Part shown: piece after piece, positions 17,959-27,324 of the stretch
Layout: each line of letters begins with the position of its first letter
How positions within the stretch are numbered: the first letter of the stretch is position 1
Assembly (NCBI GenBank): GCA_021647985.1
Contig: JAKITQ010000002.1
Location: 62,001-126,000, forward strand
DNA from: Flavobacteriaceae bacterium
GTDB taxonomy: Bacteria; Bacteroidota; Bacteroidia; Flavobacteriales; Flavobacteriaceae
Reading direction: 5' to 3'
Length of the DNA: 64,000 nucleotides
Program-made: the position numbers and the translations under genes
Notes under the pieces: generated by a model
Database searches by the model: none
Told to the model about the DNA's origin: nothing
Seen by the model: only the letters and a program-made list of their open reading frames with translations

Positions 17959-17995
17959 AAACCCCGATTTAGTGTTTCATACACAATTGGGGTTT
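17959..17995 (+). terminator. Terminator hairpin after murQ
   Basis: Arms AAACCCCGATT and AATTGGGGTTT (one G-T pair), with an inner GTGT/ACAC extension. The T tract is short, so efficiency is uncertain. It lies less than 20 bases before aroE. Confidence 0.65.
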
Positions 17996-18013
17996 CCTAA
18001 TTTATAAAAATAA

Positions 18014-18763
18014 ATGATAGAAGAAGTGAAATTTGGACTGCTTGGTAAAAATATTTCTTATTCTTTTTCTAAGAACTATTTTACTGAAAAATTCATAAAA
18101 TTAAATTTAAGAAATCATTCTTATTTGAATTTTGATATACCAACTATTGATGATTTTCCGGTAATATTAAATGATCATATTCAAAATTTGAAAGGAATTA
18201 ACGTTACAATTCCTTATAAGCAAGAAATTTTTAGATATTTAGATGAAGTAGATGTAGATGCAAAGAAGATAGGTGCAGTAAATACCATTAAAATATTGGA
18301 CGATTTTAAATTAAAAGGATTTAATACAGATGTATATGGATTTGAAAATTCGCTAAAACCACTATTAAAGAATGATATGCAAAACGCTTTGATATTAGGT
18401 ACTGGTGGTGCCTCAAAAGCAGTTGCCTTTGTTTTAAATAAATTACAAATTTCCTATAATTTTGTTTCAAGAGATCCTCAAAATCAACAAACTATAGCTT
18501 ATAAAGATATTGATAATAACCTGATTAATACATGTAAGCTTATAATAAATTGCACCCCCTTAGGTACATTTCCTAAAGTGGAAAACTTGCCTGATTTGCC
18601 GTATCATTTACTTAGTCAAGAGCATTTATTATATGATTTAATTTACAACCCAGCGATTACTTCTTTTTTACAAAAAGGGAAAAATTTTGGTGCAATGATT
18701 AAAAATGGAGAAGACATGTTAAAGCTACAGGCTGAAAGATCATGGGAAATATGGAACACTTAA
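18014..18763 (+). CDS. aroE: Shikimate dehydrogenase AroE
   Basis: NADPH-dependent reduction of 3-dehydroshikimate to shikimate in aromatic amino-acid synthesis. It has 249 aa, slightly short for the family. Seen: the shikimate-binding FGLLGKNISYSFSKNYF at the N terminus, GINVTIPYKQ with its catalytic Lys near residue 68, GAVNTI, FNTDVYGF, the dinucleotide loop ILGTGGASKAV, NCTPLGTFP and the C-terminal NGEDMLKLQAERSWEIW. It follows the murQ terminator and precedes the DUF349 gene, an order common in Flavobacteriaceae as far as I recall. Confidence 0.96.
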   Translation: MIEEVKFGLLGKNISYSFSKNYFTEKFIKLNLRNHSYLNFDIPTIDDFPVILNDHIQNLKGINVTIPYKQEIFRYLDEVDVDAKKIGAVNTIKILDDFKLKGFNTDVYGFENSLKPLLKNDMQNALILGTGGASKAVAFVLNKLQISYNFVSRDPQNQQTIAYKDIDNNLINTCKLIINCTPLGTFPKVENLPDLPYHLLSQEHLLYDLIYNPAITSFLQKGKNFGAMIKNGEDMLKLQAERSWEIWNT

Positions 18764-18817
18764 TCAATTAAAAATAGGATGCAACTAAATATAAATAAAT
18801 GCATCTAATTTAAAACA

Positions 18818-18825
18818 TAGTTTTG
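18818..18825 (+). promoter_or_regulatory. -7 box TAGTTTTG upstream of the DUF349 gene
   Basis: Matches TAnnTTTG and lies about 76 bases before the ATG at 18901; no clear TTG partner at the right distance. A loose inverted pair, GATGCA and TGCATC, lies just before it (about 18779 and 18799). Confidence 0.3.
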
Positions 18826-18900
18826 CAAAATTGGTATGCTATTAGTATCTTTCAAAACTTTTAATATAATTAGGTATTTAGGAACTTTAAACATTATATA

Positions 18901-20892
18901 ATGTTAGACGAAAATATAGATAAATTATCTTCAGAAGAAGCCGTTAAAAACGATTCAGAAAAAAATGTAAAAGAAGAAAACATAGAAGATAATAAGGAGG
19001 CAGAGGAAAAAGTAAAAACTTCTAAAGTAGAAGAAGTAGAAGAAAGTATTGAGAAGCAAGAAAAAGTATTAGATACTGAGAAAGATTCTTTAAATAAACT
19101 TGAAAAGAAGGCTGAGGAAGAACAAGAAATTATCAAAGAGGATACACCAACTACCGTTGAGAAGGTCAAAAAAGAAATACCAACTATTGCATATAATAAA
19201 TTAACTTTAGATGAATTGGTTGATACCATTCAAAAATTGTTAAGTCAATTTTCGGTTCAAGAAATAAAGTCTCAAATAGAATCTTTAAAGTCAGAATTTT
19301 TAAAAAAATTCAAAATATTTTTAGCTGAAAAGAAAGAGGTGTTTATTAATGAAGGGGGTAATGAAATAGATTTTCATTATACTTTACCATTAAAAAATAA
19401 ATTTAATGACCTTATTTATGACTATAAAAAGAAACGTCAGCAATACTATAGAGATATAGAAAATAGTCAGAAAGAAAATTTAGAAATTAGATTGGCATTA
19501 ATAGAGCAATTAAAACATTTAATTGATAATGCCGAGGCATCTACCATGTATAAAAACTTTAGAGTTTTGCAGGATGAGTGGAGGTCAGCGGGTCAAATTT
19601 CACATACAAAATATAACGATGTATGGCGTACATATCACCATCATGTTGAGCGTTTTTATGATTTATTACATTTAAATAATGATTTAAGAGATTTAGATTT
19701 CAAACATAATTTAGAAGAAAAAATAAAATTAGTAGAAAAAGCAGAAACACTTGCAGAAGATAAAGACATAAATCATGCCTTTAAAGAATTACAAATATTA
19801 CATAGAATTTGGAAAGAAGATGTAGGCCCGGTTGCTCGAGATTTCCGAGAAGATATTTGGGGTAGATTTAGCGAGGCTACAAAAAAAATACATGATAAGC
19901 GGCATGAATTTCAAGATAAATTAGATGCCAAACTGGTTGATAATATCGCATTAAAAATAGCTGTTATTGAAAAAATAAAAACAATAAATATTGATGATAT
20001 TACGTCACATAAATTATGGCAAGAGCGTATCAAGATATTGGAGGCTTACCGAGATGAGTTCTTTAAAGTAGGAAGAGTTCCGAAATCAAAAAATGAAGAA
20101 GTTTGGCAATTATTTAAAGAAGCTACGCGCAACTTTAATAAAGCTAAAAACATTTTTTATAAAAGTATCAAACACGATCAATCTGAAAACCTAACAAAAA
20201 AAATGCAACTTGTTGAACAGGCTGAAAGTTTAAAAGAAAGCGATGACTGGAATAATACAACAGAAGTGTATAAAAAAATTCAGGCGGATTGGAGAAAAAT
20301 AGGACATGTTCCTAGAAAAGATTCAGATAGAATTTGGAAACAGTTTAAAGATGCCTGTAATCATTATTTTGATAGACTGCATGAGAAACAAGATGGAGCA
20401 AATCAGGAGCAAACAGATGTTTTTAATAAGAAAAAAGATTTTTTAGATCAATTTAAAGAGCAAGTAAACCAAGAGGAAAACTTAAGCCTTGAATTGTTAA
20501 ATGCATATATAAAAGATTGGAAAAATATTGGAGTGGTTCCAGTTAAATTGCGTCACATTGATTCGAAATTTAATAAGGCTTTAGAAATAGCGTATAAAAA
20601 ATTAAATATAGATAAAGATGAAGTTGCATTTTTAAAATTTCAGAATACAGTAGACGTATATGTAGAACAAAATGATGTACGTAAAATGGATAACGAACAA
20701 CTTTTTGTAAGAAGAAAGATTGATGAATTGACTAGAGAGATTAAACAGTTAGAAAATAATATAAGCTTTATCTCAAATGCTTCAGAAGATAATCCTTTGG
20801 TTAAAAATGTTTATAAGAATATTGCCAATTACAATAAGGACTTAGATGTTTGGAAAAGGAAGCTTTCTTATATAAAACAAATAGATTATTAA
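18901..20892 (+). CDS. DUF349 domain protein
   Basis: Cytoplasmic, highly charged protein of 663 aa. Residues 1-95 are Glu/Lys-rich and probably disordered. The rest is several DUF349 helical repeats of about 70 residues, each with a Trp-centred motif such as LQDEWRSAGQISHTKYNDVW, LHRIWKEDVGPVARDFREDIW or IQADWRKIGHVPRKDSDRIW. The C-terminal 70 residues form a predicted coiled coil. I know of no firm biochemical function for DUF349 proteins in Bacteroidota. It ends in its own terminator. Confidence 0.9.
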   Translation: MLDENIDKLSSEEAVKNDSEKNVKEENIEDNKEAEEKVKTSKVEEVEESIEKQEKVLDTEKDSLNKLEKKAEEEQEIIKEDTPTTVEKVKKEIPTIAYNKLTLDELVDTIQKLLSQFSVQEIKSQIESLKSEFLKKFKIFLAEKKEVFINEGGNEIDFHYTLPLKNKFNDLIYDYKKKRQQYYRDIENSQKENLEIRLALIEQLKHLIDNAEASTMYKNFRVLQDEWRSAGQISHTKYNDVWRTYHHHVERFYDLLHLNNDLRDLDFKHNLEEKIKLVEKAETLAEDKDINHAFKELQILHRIWKEDVGPVARDFREDIWGRFSEATKKIHDKRHEFQDKLDAKLVDNIALKIAVIEKIKTINIDDITSHKLWQERIKILEAYRDEFFKVGRVPKSKNEEVWQLFKEATRNFNKAKNIFYKSIKHDQSENLTKKMQLVEQAESLKESDDWNNTTEVYKKIQADWRKIGHVPRKDSDRIWKQFKDACNHYFDRLHEKQDGANQEQTDVFNKKKDFLDQFKEQVNQEENLSLELLNAYIKDWKNIGVVPVKLRHIDSKFNKALEIAYKKLNIDKDEVAFLKFQNTVDVYVEQNDVRKMDNEQLFVRRKIDELTREIKQLENNISFISNASEDNPLVKNVYKNIANYNKDLDVWKRKLSYIKQIDY

Positions 20893-20898
20893 TAGTGA

Positions 20899-20923
20899 AT
20901 CCTGCAACTGCAGGATTTTTTTT
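20899..20923 (+). terminator. Terminator after the DUF349 gene
   Basis: ATCCTGCA (20899-20906) pairs with TGCAGGAT (20909-20916); the innermost bases must open to form the loop. Eight T residues follow. Confidence 0.85.
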
Positions 20924-20988
20924 GCAAATTATTTTCATCCCAAACACAAGTATTTCTTAGTATATTTGTGGTTCAAAAAACACGAAAT

Positions 20989-22680
20989 ATGTCAGACGAT
21001 AAAAAAGTAATTTTCTCCATGAGTGGAGTAAGTAAAACTTATAAAAGTAGTAACAAACAGGTATTAAAAAATATTTATTTAAGTTTTTTTTATGGAGCAA
21101 AAATTGGAATCTTAGGTTTAAATGGTTCTGGTAAATCTACCTTGTTAAAAATTATTGCTGGTATTGATAATAACTACCAGGGTGATGTAGTTTTTTCTCC
21201 AAATTATACTGTGGGCTACTTGTCTCAAGAACCACAACTCGATGATAATAAAACAGTAATTGACATAGTGAAAGAAGGTGTTTCTGAAACGGTTGCAATT
21301 TTAGATGAATACAACAAGATCAATGATATGTTTGGTTTGGAAGAGGTGTATTCTGATGCAGATAAAATGGATAAATTAATGGCAAAACAGGCCTTGTTAC
21401 AAGATCAAATAGATGCTTTAAACGCTTGGGAATTAGATACACAATTGGAAATTGCGATGGATGCCTTAAGAACCCCTGAAGGTAATACACCAATAAAAAA
21501 CCTTTCAGGAGGTGAAAGAAGAAGAGTTGCACTTTGTAGATTGTTATTACAACAGCCAGATGTGCTTTTATTAGATGAGCCAACCAATCATTTAGATGCG
21601 GAATCTGTACATTGGTTAGAACACCATTTAGCTCAGTATAAAGGAACCGTTATTGCAGTTACTCATGATAGGTATTTTTTAGATAATGTTGCAGGTTGGA
21701 TATTAGAATTAGACAGAGGTGAAGGAATACCATGGAAAGGAAATTATTCATCTTGGTTAGAGCAAAAATCAGATAGATTGGCTAAAGAAGAAAAAACTGC
21801 ATCCAAACGGCAAAAAACTTTACAAAGAGAATTAGAATGGGTTAAAATGGCTCCAAAAGGGCGTCATGCTAAATCAAAGGCACGTTTGTCAAATTATGAT
21901 AAATTAATGAGTCAGGATCAAAAACAAAAAGAAGAGAAATTGGAAATTTATATTCCAAATGGTCCAAGATTAGGAAATAATGTAATTGATGCCGTTTCTG
22001 TTTCCAAAGCATTTGGAGACAAATTATTATATGAAGATTTAAATTTTAAATTACCGCCAAATGGTATCGTTGGTATTATTGGACCCAATGGAGCTGGAAA
22101 AACAACTATTTTTAAAATGATTATGGGTGAAGAAAATGCGGATAAGGGAGAATTTAATGTTGGTGAAACTGCCAAAATAGCTTATGTAGACCAAAGCCAT
22201 TCCAATATAGATCCAGAGAAAACCATATGGCAAAATTTTTCTAATGAACAAGAAATGATCTTAATGGGCGGAAAACAAGTAAATTCACGAGCCTATTTAG
22301 GAAGGTTTAACTTTAGTGGATCTGAACAAAATAAAAAGATATCTGCCTTGTCTGGTGGTGAAAGAAATCGATTGCATTTGGCAATGACTTTACGTGAAGA
22401 AGGGAATGTGTTATTATTGGATGAGCCTACCAATGATTTAGATATTAATACTTTAAGAGCCTTGGAAGAAGGACTAGAAAATTTTGCAGGTTGCGCCGTG
22501 ATTATTTCTCATGATAGATGGTTTTTAGACAGAGTTTGTACGCATATTTTAGCCTTTGAGGGTGAATCACAAGTTTATTATTTTGAAGGCAGTTTTTCTG
22601 ATTATGAAGAAAACAAGAAAAAAAGATTGGGTGGTGATTTAATACCAAAACGAATCAAATACAAGAAATTAATAAGATAG
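20989..22680 (+). CDS. ettA: ABC-F ATPase EttA (energy-dependent translational throttle)
   Basis: Ribosome-associated ABC-F protein of 563 aa; in E. coli EttA binds the E site and gates the first elongation step according to ATP/ADP. Two NBDs are present: Walker A GLNGSGKSTL and GPNGAGKTTI, signatures LSGGERRRVALCRLL and LSGGERNRLHLAMTL, Walker B LLLDEPTNHLD and LLLDEPTNDLD, joined by a charged PtIM linker (about 245-320). ATG 20989 is chosen over GTG 20968, because TATATTTG at 20961-20968, a good -7 box, would put the GTG inside the promoter. nudK follows immediately. Confidence 0.96.
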   Translation: MSDDKKVIFSMSGVSKTYKSSNKQVLKNIYLSFFYGAKIGILGLNGSGKSTLLKIIAGIDNNYQGDVVFSPNYTVGYLSQEPQLDDNKTVIDIVKEGVSETVAILDEYNKINDMFGLEEVYSDADKMDKLMAKQALLQDQIDALNAWELDTQLEIAMDALRTPEGNTPIKNLSGGERRRVALCRLLLQQPDVLLLDEPTNHLDAESVHWLEHHLAQYKGTVIAVTHDRYFLDNVAGWILELDRGEGIPWKGNYSSWLEQKSDRLAKEEKTASKRQKTLQRELEWVKMAPKGRHAKSKARLSNYDKLMSQDQKQKEEKLEIYIPNGPRLGNNVIDAVSVSKAFGDKLLYEDLNFKLPPNGIVGIIGPNGAGKTTIFKMIMGEENADKGEFNVGETAKIAYVDQSHSNIDPEKTIWQNFSNEQEMILMGGKQVNSRAYLGRFNFSGSEQNKKISALSGGERNRLHLAMTLREEGNVLLLDEPTNDLDINTLRALEEGLENFAGCAVIISHDRWFLDRVCTHILAFEGESQVYYFEGSFSDYEENKKKRLGGDLIPKRIKYKKLIR

Positions 22681-22689
22681 TTGCTTTTG

Positions 22690-23271
22690 ATGAATTCAAA
22701 AATTAAGAATATTACAACAGAAGTATTGTCAGATGATTGGTATACTTTAAATAAGATTAATTTCGATTATAAGTTGCGTAATGGAAATTGGGTAAATCAA
22801 TCACGAGAATCTTATGACAGAGGTAATGGAGCAACAATTTTATTGTACAATGCGTCAAAAAAAACAGTTATTTTGGTGAAACAGTTTCGTATGCCATCTT
22901 ATTTGAATGGCAACAAAACAGGAATGATGATTGAATCTTGTGCCGGATTACTAGATGGTGATGCACCTATAGCCTGTGTTATTAAAGAAGCGGAAGAGGA
23001 AACCGGCTATCGTATTAAAAATGCTGTGAAAGTGTTTGAAGCATATATGTCACCTGGCGCTGTAACCGAAATCGTTCATTTTTTTATTGCCCAATATGAC
23101 GATTCCATGAAAATTAGTGTGGGAGGTGGATTAGATGTTGAACATGAGGATATTGAGATATTGGAAGTCGACTTTAAACAAGCTTTACACATGATTAAAA
23201 TAGGTGAAATTAAAGATGCAAAAACCATTATATTATTACAATACGCACATATAAATAAATTGATGGAATAA
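22690..23271 (+). CDS. nudK: NudK-like Nudix hydrolase (GDP-mannose pyrophosphatase)
   Basis: Nudix enzyme of 193 aa that closely follows the E. coli NudK pattern: VLSDDWYTLNKI, ESYDRGNGATILLYN, VKQFRMPSYLNGN, the Nudix box from GLLDGD to KEAEEETGY (Lys replaces the first Arg of the box), YMSPGAVTEIVHFFIAQY and MIKIGEIKDAKTIILLQY. NudK hydrolyses GDP-mannose and other nucleotide sugars. ATG 22690 is preferred to the TTG at 22681, which abuts the ettA stop. No promoter is visible between the genes, so it is probably co-transcribed with ettA. Confidence 0.92.
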   Translation: MNSKIKNITTEVLSDDWYTLNKINFDYKLRNGNWVNQSRESYDRGNGATILLYNASKKTVILVKQFRMPSYLNGNKTGMMIESCAGLLDGDAPIACVIKEAEEETGYRIKNAVKVFEAYMSPGAVTEIVHFFIAQYDDSMKISVGGGLDVEHEDIEILEVDFKQALHMIKIGEIKDAKTIILLQYAHINKLME

Positions 23272-23317
23272 AATAATTGCTGTTAACTTCTTTAGAAATC
23301 TATCATCAATATAAAAA

Positions 23318-24619
23318 GTGATTTTTGTGCGTGAAGATTTTCTACATTATTTATGGAAACACCAGTTTTTTGCGATAAAAAAATTGCATACAACATCTAA
23401 TGAATTACTTCAAATATATAAATCAGGAGAGCATAACCTCAATGCAGGTCCTGATTTTTTCAATGCTAAAATAAAAATAGGTAAACAAATCTGGGCGGGG
23501 AATATAGAAATACACGTAAAAGCTTCGGATTGGTATTTGCATGGCCATGAACAAGATGAAAACTATGACAACGTGATTTTGCATGTGGTTTGGTCGTATG
23601 ATATGGACATATACCATATGAATAATCATAAAATCACTACTTTAGAATTAAAATCATTTGTATCAGAAAATATTATAAAGCAATATTACAAGCTATTTTC
23701 AAAAACATCAAAATGGATTCCCTGTGAAAATTTTATAGGGTCTGTAGATAAATTTGTACTAGATAACTGGATAGAGGTTGTTTATATTGAAAGATTAAAA
23801 CAAAAATCAGCGTTGGTATTACAATTATTGGATAAATCGACAAATGATTGGGAGTCGGTTTTGTTTCAATTATTGACAAAGAATTTTGGTTTAAAATTAA
23901 ATGGAAACGCCTTTTTGAATTTAGCCCAATCTATTGATTATAAAATCATCAAAAAAGAGAGATCTAAACTGTTGGTTCTAGAGGCCTTATTATTTGGTCA
24001 GGCGGGTTTTTTAAATGAAGAAAAAGAAGATACCTATTTTAAAAATTTGCAAAGTGAATATAAGTTTCTACAAGTAAAATATGATTTGCAATCTGTTAAT
24101 AAGGGGCAATTTCAATTTTTTAGATTGCGACCCAATAATTTCCCAACGATAAGATTAGCCCAATTAGGCATGTTGTATTTTAAAGTTCCAAATTTATTTT
24201 CAAAAATTATAACCATTGATAAATTAAATGATTATTATAAATTATTTGATTTGAGGACGTCATCGTATTGGGAAGAACACTATACATTTAATTCTCAATC
24301 TTCAAAAAAAATTAAAAAATTAACAATTTCATTTATTAATTTGCTCTTAATCAATACTATTATTCCTTTAAAATTCATCTACCAAAGACATATTGGCAAA
24401 CAGGATGATGAAAGCATATTAAATTTAATTAAAGAGATCCCATCTGAAAAGAATAGTATAATTACTAAATTTGAAAGCCTTTTAAATAAAAATAAACCAA
24501 ATGAAAAGTATATAAATAATGCTATGGAAAGTCAGGCATTTTTACAATTAAAAACTGCACATTGTAACCCAAAAAATTGTTTACAATGTGCAATTGGAAA
24601 TGCATATCTTAAGAATTGA
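23318..24619 (+). CDS. DUF2851 family protein
   Basis: Protein of 433 aa recognised as DUF2851 from REDFLHYLWKHQFF, the GDHNLNAGPDFFNAKI-like segment (residues 38-52), WAGNIEIHVKASDWYLHGH and the Cys-rich end CNPKNCLQCAIG, which could bind a metal. Function is unknown to me; the N-terminal part has a nuclease-like flavour (E/H/K clusters) but I would not assign activity. The start is GTG; GTG 23327, which gives MREDFLHYLW, matches the family better than GTG 23318. Its TGA abuts the convergent ppa stop codon with no spacer. Confidence 0.85.
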   Translation: MIFVREDFLHYLWKHQFFAIKKLHTTSNELLQIYKSGEHNLNAGPDFFNAKIKIGKQIWAGNIEIHVKASDWYLHGHEQDENYDNVILHVVWSYDMDIYHMNNHKITTLELKSFVSENIIKQYYKLFSKTSKWIPCENFIGSVDKFVLDNWIEVVYIERLKQKSALVLQLLDKSTNDWESVLFQLLTKNFGLKLNGNAFLNLAQSIDYKIIKKERSKLLVLEALLFGQAGFLNEEKEDTYFKNLQSEYKFLQVKYDLQSVNKGQFQFFRLRPNNFPTIRLAQLGMLYFKVPNLFSKIITIDKLNDYYKLFDLRTSSYWEEHYTFNSQSSKKIKKLTISFINLLLINTIIPLKFIYQRHIGKQDDESILNLIKEIPSEKNSIITKFESLLNKNKPNEKYINNAMESQAFLQLKTAHCNPKNCLQCAIGNAYLKN

Positions 24620-25165
24620 TTAGCTATTGATTAACTTTTCGTAATCTGCAACACTTTGTTGTACTATTTCTTGCGCAATTTTGGCACTTTGAAACTGTGT
24701 TACTTCAACAGTTTTATGTTCTAATTTTTTATAATCTTCAAAAAAACTTCTTAATTCTTTAATAAAATGGGGAGGTAATTCTGAAATATCATTAAAGTGA
24801 TTTACACTCATATCATTTTCTGCTACGGCAATAATCTTATCATCATGTTCACCACCATCAAGCATTCTCATAACGCCAATTACTTTGGATGAAACCACAC
24901 ACAATGGCACTATAGTAACTTGAGAAAGCACCAATATATCAAGGGGGTCATTATCATCACAATAAGTTTTTGGGATAAAACCATAATTTGCTGGATAAAA
25001 AATGGAAGAGTACAATACTCGGTCTAATTTTAATAATCCACTATCTTTATCTAATTCATATTTTGCACGATTCCCTTTAGGTATTTCAATAATTCCATTT
25101 ACTATTTCTGGCGAGTTTTCGCCTAGACTTACTTTGTGCCAAGGATTGTTTTTGTCAATTTGCAT
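24620..25165 (-). CDS. ppa: Inorganic pyrophosphatase, family I (soluble)
   Basis: Hydrolyses pyrophosphate and pulls biosynthetic reactions forward. It has 181 aa, the typical bacterial length. Metal and PPi ligands are visible: [34 protein letters not shown] with the DPLDILV motif, and the [11 protein letters not shown] segment. It converges on DUF2851 with adjacent stop codons, so its transcripts must end inside the neighbour or be separated by other means. Confidence 0.97.
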   Translation of the reverse strand: MQIDKNNPWHKVSLGENSPEIVNGIIEIPKGNRAKYELDKDSGLLKLDRVLYSSIFYPANYGFIPKTYCDDNDPLDILVLSQVTIVPLCVVSSKVIGVMRMLDGGEHDDKIIAVAENDMSVNHFNDISELPPHFIKELRSFFEDYKKLEHKTVEVTQFQSAKIAQEIVQQSVADYEKLINS

Positions 25166-25323
25166 TTTCTATTTTTTTGCAAAATTACTATTAATTTTTA
25201 GAGTAATAATTATAAATGTATTTCATTTTGAAATCTAAATAGTGATATCCATATCAAATATTTATTTGCAAATGCGATAATTAGTAAGGTTTAAAAGGAT
25301 AATTATATTGTAGAACAGATTAA

Positions 25324-25389
25324 ATGCACAAAATATTCAACCTTTTAACACAGAATTTGAATAGAGCTTTTAGAGTAGATAATCATTAA
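25324..25389 (+). CDS. Possible 21-codon ORF ending in a terminator
   Basis: ATG 25324 to TAA 25387-25389 encodes a 21-residue peptide (MHKIFNLLTQ at its start). Its stop lies inside the left arm of the terminator at 25381-25426. Nothing lies downstream in this direction except convergent genes, and no good promoter is seen. It may be chance. Confidence 0.15.
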   Translation: MHKIFNLLTQNLNRAFRVDNH

Positions 25390-25426
25390 AAAGGCTTCCT
25401 AAAATTAGGAAGCCTTTTTAATGATT
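25381..25426. terminator. Terminator with perfect 20-bp stem, end of the TIM-barrel gene
   Basis: 25381-25400 pairs fully with 25407-25426 around the loop AAAATT. A/T runs on both flanks allow bidirectional action. It overlaps the stop codon of the 600-aa protein (25425-25427). Confidence 0.9.
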
Positions 25427-27227
25427 ATGCTGTAACCAAATTATTGGTTAGTTTTTCAATTTCTACATGTAAGTTTTTTAATGAATTTCTACTTGTTTCT
25501 AATTCTGTAAGAATGCTTGATTTTGTATCCTTAAACTTGTCTTTAAATTCTATAAAAAGTTTTTGATAATAATTTATTCCTTCGTTTAGATTGTTAGAGA
25601 AATTCAATAAATATTTTTCTTGTTTTTTAGTAATTGCTGTGCTCGTTTCTTCAATTTTACCTTTAAGATAATCTAGATATAAATTTAATTCTTTGATAAA
25701 CATATTTGGTCTGTCTATTCTAGAAATCACATTTGCTCTTCCGTAAATATGATCTGTAATTTCTTTTAAACTCATTAATTTAGAAAAGTAAGCCATATTT
25801 GGTCCAGGGCAAACAGAAACTCCTTTTATATCTTCTTTAACTTTTACATCATTTATAAGAAGGGCTGAATTTGCTAAACCTACACAAATACATGATTTTT
25901 CAACAATTTTGTCAAAAAGAGTTTTGTACTTGTCTTTGGAAAGGTTTTCGTTATCTAATTCTTTAATTTTTTTACGTTGATATTGACGAGATGCAGTACA
26001 AATGCTTTTTTCTGTAAATTCTTTATTCAAAGAAAGAAACTCTTTCGGACAAGAACTACCAGGTCGTCCATTTTTTATTTTTTCTAATTTTTCAAGATCC
26101 TTGGTGTTGCCTTTTAAGCTATTAAATGGTACGCCTAAAGGAGAGATTCCGCTTAAATAAAGATCATTTTCTTTTGCTTTGGTCAATTTATCTATAGTAA
26201 TAGCATCAACACTGGTTGCTTCTGGTACCAATAAGAATGGTGTACCCCATCCCACAGAATCAATCTCATATTGATCTATTAAAAATTGATGTTCTTCATC
26301 GGTTCCAACACCACCCTGTGCTGTAATTTTTAAGTCTAAATTCTCTGAAGGAATAACTCGATCATTTGCCTTTAAAGCAGGAATAAGAATTTCATGAATC
26401 GATTGTATAAGGTCATTTTTATTTTGTTTGAATTCTTCTAAAATGGGTCCCATTAAAAATCCTTCTGTAGCAAAAGCATGTCCGCCGCAATTAAGTCCAG
26501 ATTCTATTCTGTATTCTGAAACCCAAAGTCCTTTTTTTGCTAAAAATTTACCTTGGATTAAAGCAGAACGATAGTCACTTACCTTTAAAACAATTTTCTT
26601 ATTTATTTTACCGTTTTTATTTGGGAAAAAATCATCAAATTGTTCTATATAGCTATAAAGTCTAGGATTCATTCCAGCTGATAAAATCAAAGAAGATCTT
26701 AAACTACTATTGGCAAAACCTCTTAAGGCAGCATGTGCGTCGTTATATTCTTGTGGAAGTTTTTCACCATTTTTATAATTTTCTTTATCTAATTTGGTCA
26801 TGATGTTTACATCAATACTACCAATATTTAAATTTTCTTTTGCCCAATTTTTAATTTCTTTGAAATTTAAATCTTTCAATTCGTTTTTAATGCTTAAACT
26901 ATCAGGTAACATACTTAAATATTCCTTAAACTCGTTACCCTTTTCGATAGTTGCATTTTTAATTTCTTCGAATTTTTTTTGGACTTGAGTATTTACCAAA
27001 TTCAAATAAGAAGTAATTCTTTTTGCTCTAAAATCCTCAATTTTATCCGTAATGGCATTGTATGGGATTTTAAATTTTTCACAATATACCTTTCTCATCT
27101 TTTCAATAAGAATGTCATCCGCTATCGAAATAACGGAGTCCATTCCGTATTGAGCAACCTTTAAAGGCGTGTCAATTGTGAATCCTAATCCCATTACGGG
27201 AATGTGAAATGAATGCTTTTTTGACAT
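25425..27227 (-). CDS. Nitronate-monooxygenase-like (FMN TIM-barrel) protein of unknown function, 600 aa
   Basis: I do not know a named homologue. The fold can be read from FMN TIM-barrel marks: an N-terminal HIPVMGLGFTIDTPLKVAQY, then NCGGHAFATEGF (246-257) matching the AGGH site of nitronate monooxygenase, and AQGGVGTDEEHQFL followed by GWGTPFLLVPEA (303-336) matching the GGI and GTxF phosphate-binding strands. Residues 40-240 and 345-600 are extra. Five Cys cluster at C393, C410, C446, C448 and C473, which hints at a metal or Fe-S site. The last ~100 residues look coiled-coil. It has its own promoter-like box and terminator, so it is a single-gene unit. Confidence 0.75.
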   Translation of the reverse strand: MSKKHSFHIPVMGLGFTIDTPLKVAQYGMDSVISIADDILIEKMRKVYCEKFKIPYNAITDKIEDFRAKRITSYLNLVNTQVQKKFEEIKNATIEKGNEFKEYLSMLPDSLSIKNELKDLNFKEIKNWAKENLNIGSIDVNIMTKLDKENYKNGEKLPQEYNDAHAALRGFANSSLRSSLILSAGMNPRLYSYIEQFDDFFPNKNGKINKKIVLKVSDYRSALIQGKFLAKKGLWVSEYRIESGLNCGGHAFATEGFLMGPILEEFKQNKNDLIQSIHEILIPALKANDRVIPSENLDLKITAQGGVGTDEEHQFLIDQYEIDSVGWGTPFLLVPEATSVDAITIDKLTKAKENDLYLSGISPLGVPFNSLKGNTKDLEKLEKIKNGRPGSSCPKEFLSLNKEFTEKSICTASRQYQRKKIKELDNENLSKDKYKTLFDKIVEKSCICVGLANSALLINDVKVKEDIKGVSVCPGPNMAYFSKLMSLKEITDHIYGRANVISRIDRPNMFIKELNLYLDYLKGKIEETSTAITKKQEKYLLNFSNNLNEGINYYQKLFIEFKDKFKDTKSSILTELETSRNSLKNLHVEIEKLTNNLVTA

Positions 27228-27262
27228 TATAATATTATTTAATTATTGTAATCTTTGAATAT

Positions 27263-27292
27263 AAGAAGTATATGTTGTAGACATATATTCTT
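27263..27292 (-). promoter_or_regulatory. Inverted repeat in the 5' leader of the TIM-barrel gene
   Basis: AAGAAGTATATGT and ACATATATTCTT pair with one bulged base around a 3-5-base loop. It lies between the -7 box and the start codon, so it would be transcribed into the leader. Confidence 0.4.
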
Positions 27293-27316
27293 AAAAATAT
27301 TTTTGATTTTAACATA

Positions 27317-27324
27317 CAAATATA
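27317..27324 (-). promoter_or_regulatory. -7 box TATATTTG upstream of the TIM-barrel gene
   Basis: Exact TAnnTTTG on the minus strand, about 90 bases before the ATG at 27227. No TTG at the standard distance. The rest of the 27228-27676 gap, apart from the cspA terminator, holds nothing I can recognise. Confidence 0.35.

Noticed and set aside
18894-19229. Ser/Phe-rich open frame antisense to DUF349
   Set aside because: Mirror of the Glu/Lys-rich start of DUF349; antisense of GAA/AAA codons gives Ser/Phe by default.
20968-20988. GTG start for ettA seven codons upstream
   Set aside because: GTG 20968 overlaps the TATATTTG -7 box, so the transcript would begin after it. ATG 20989 gives the normal family start.
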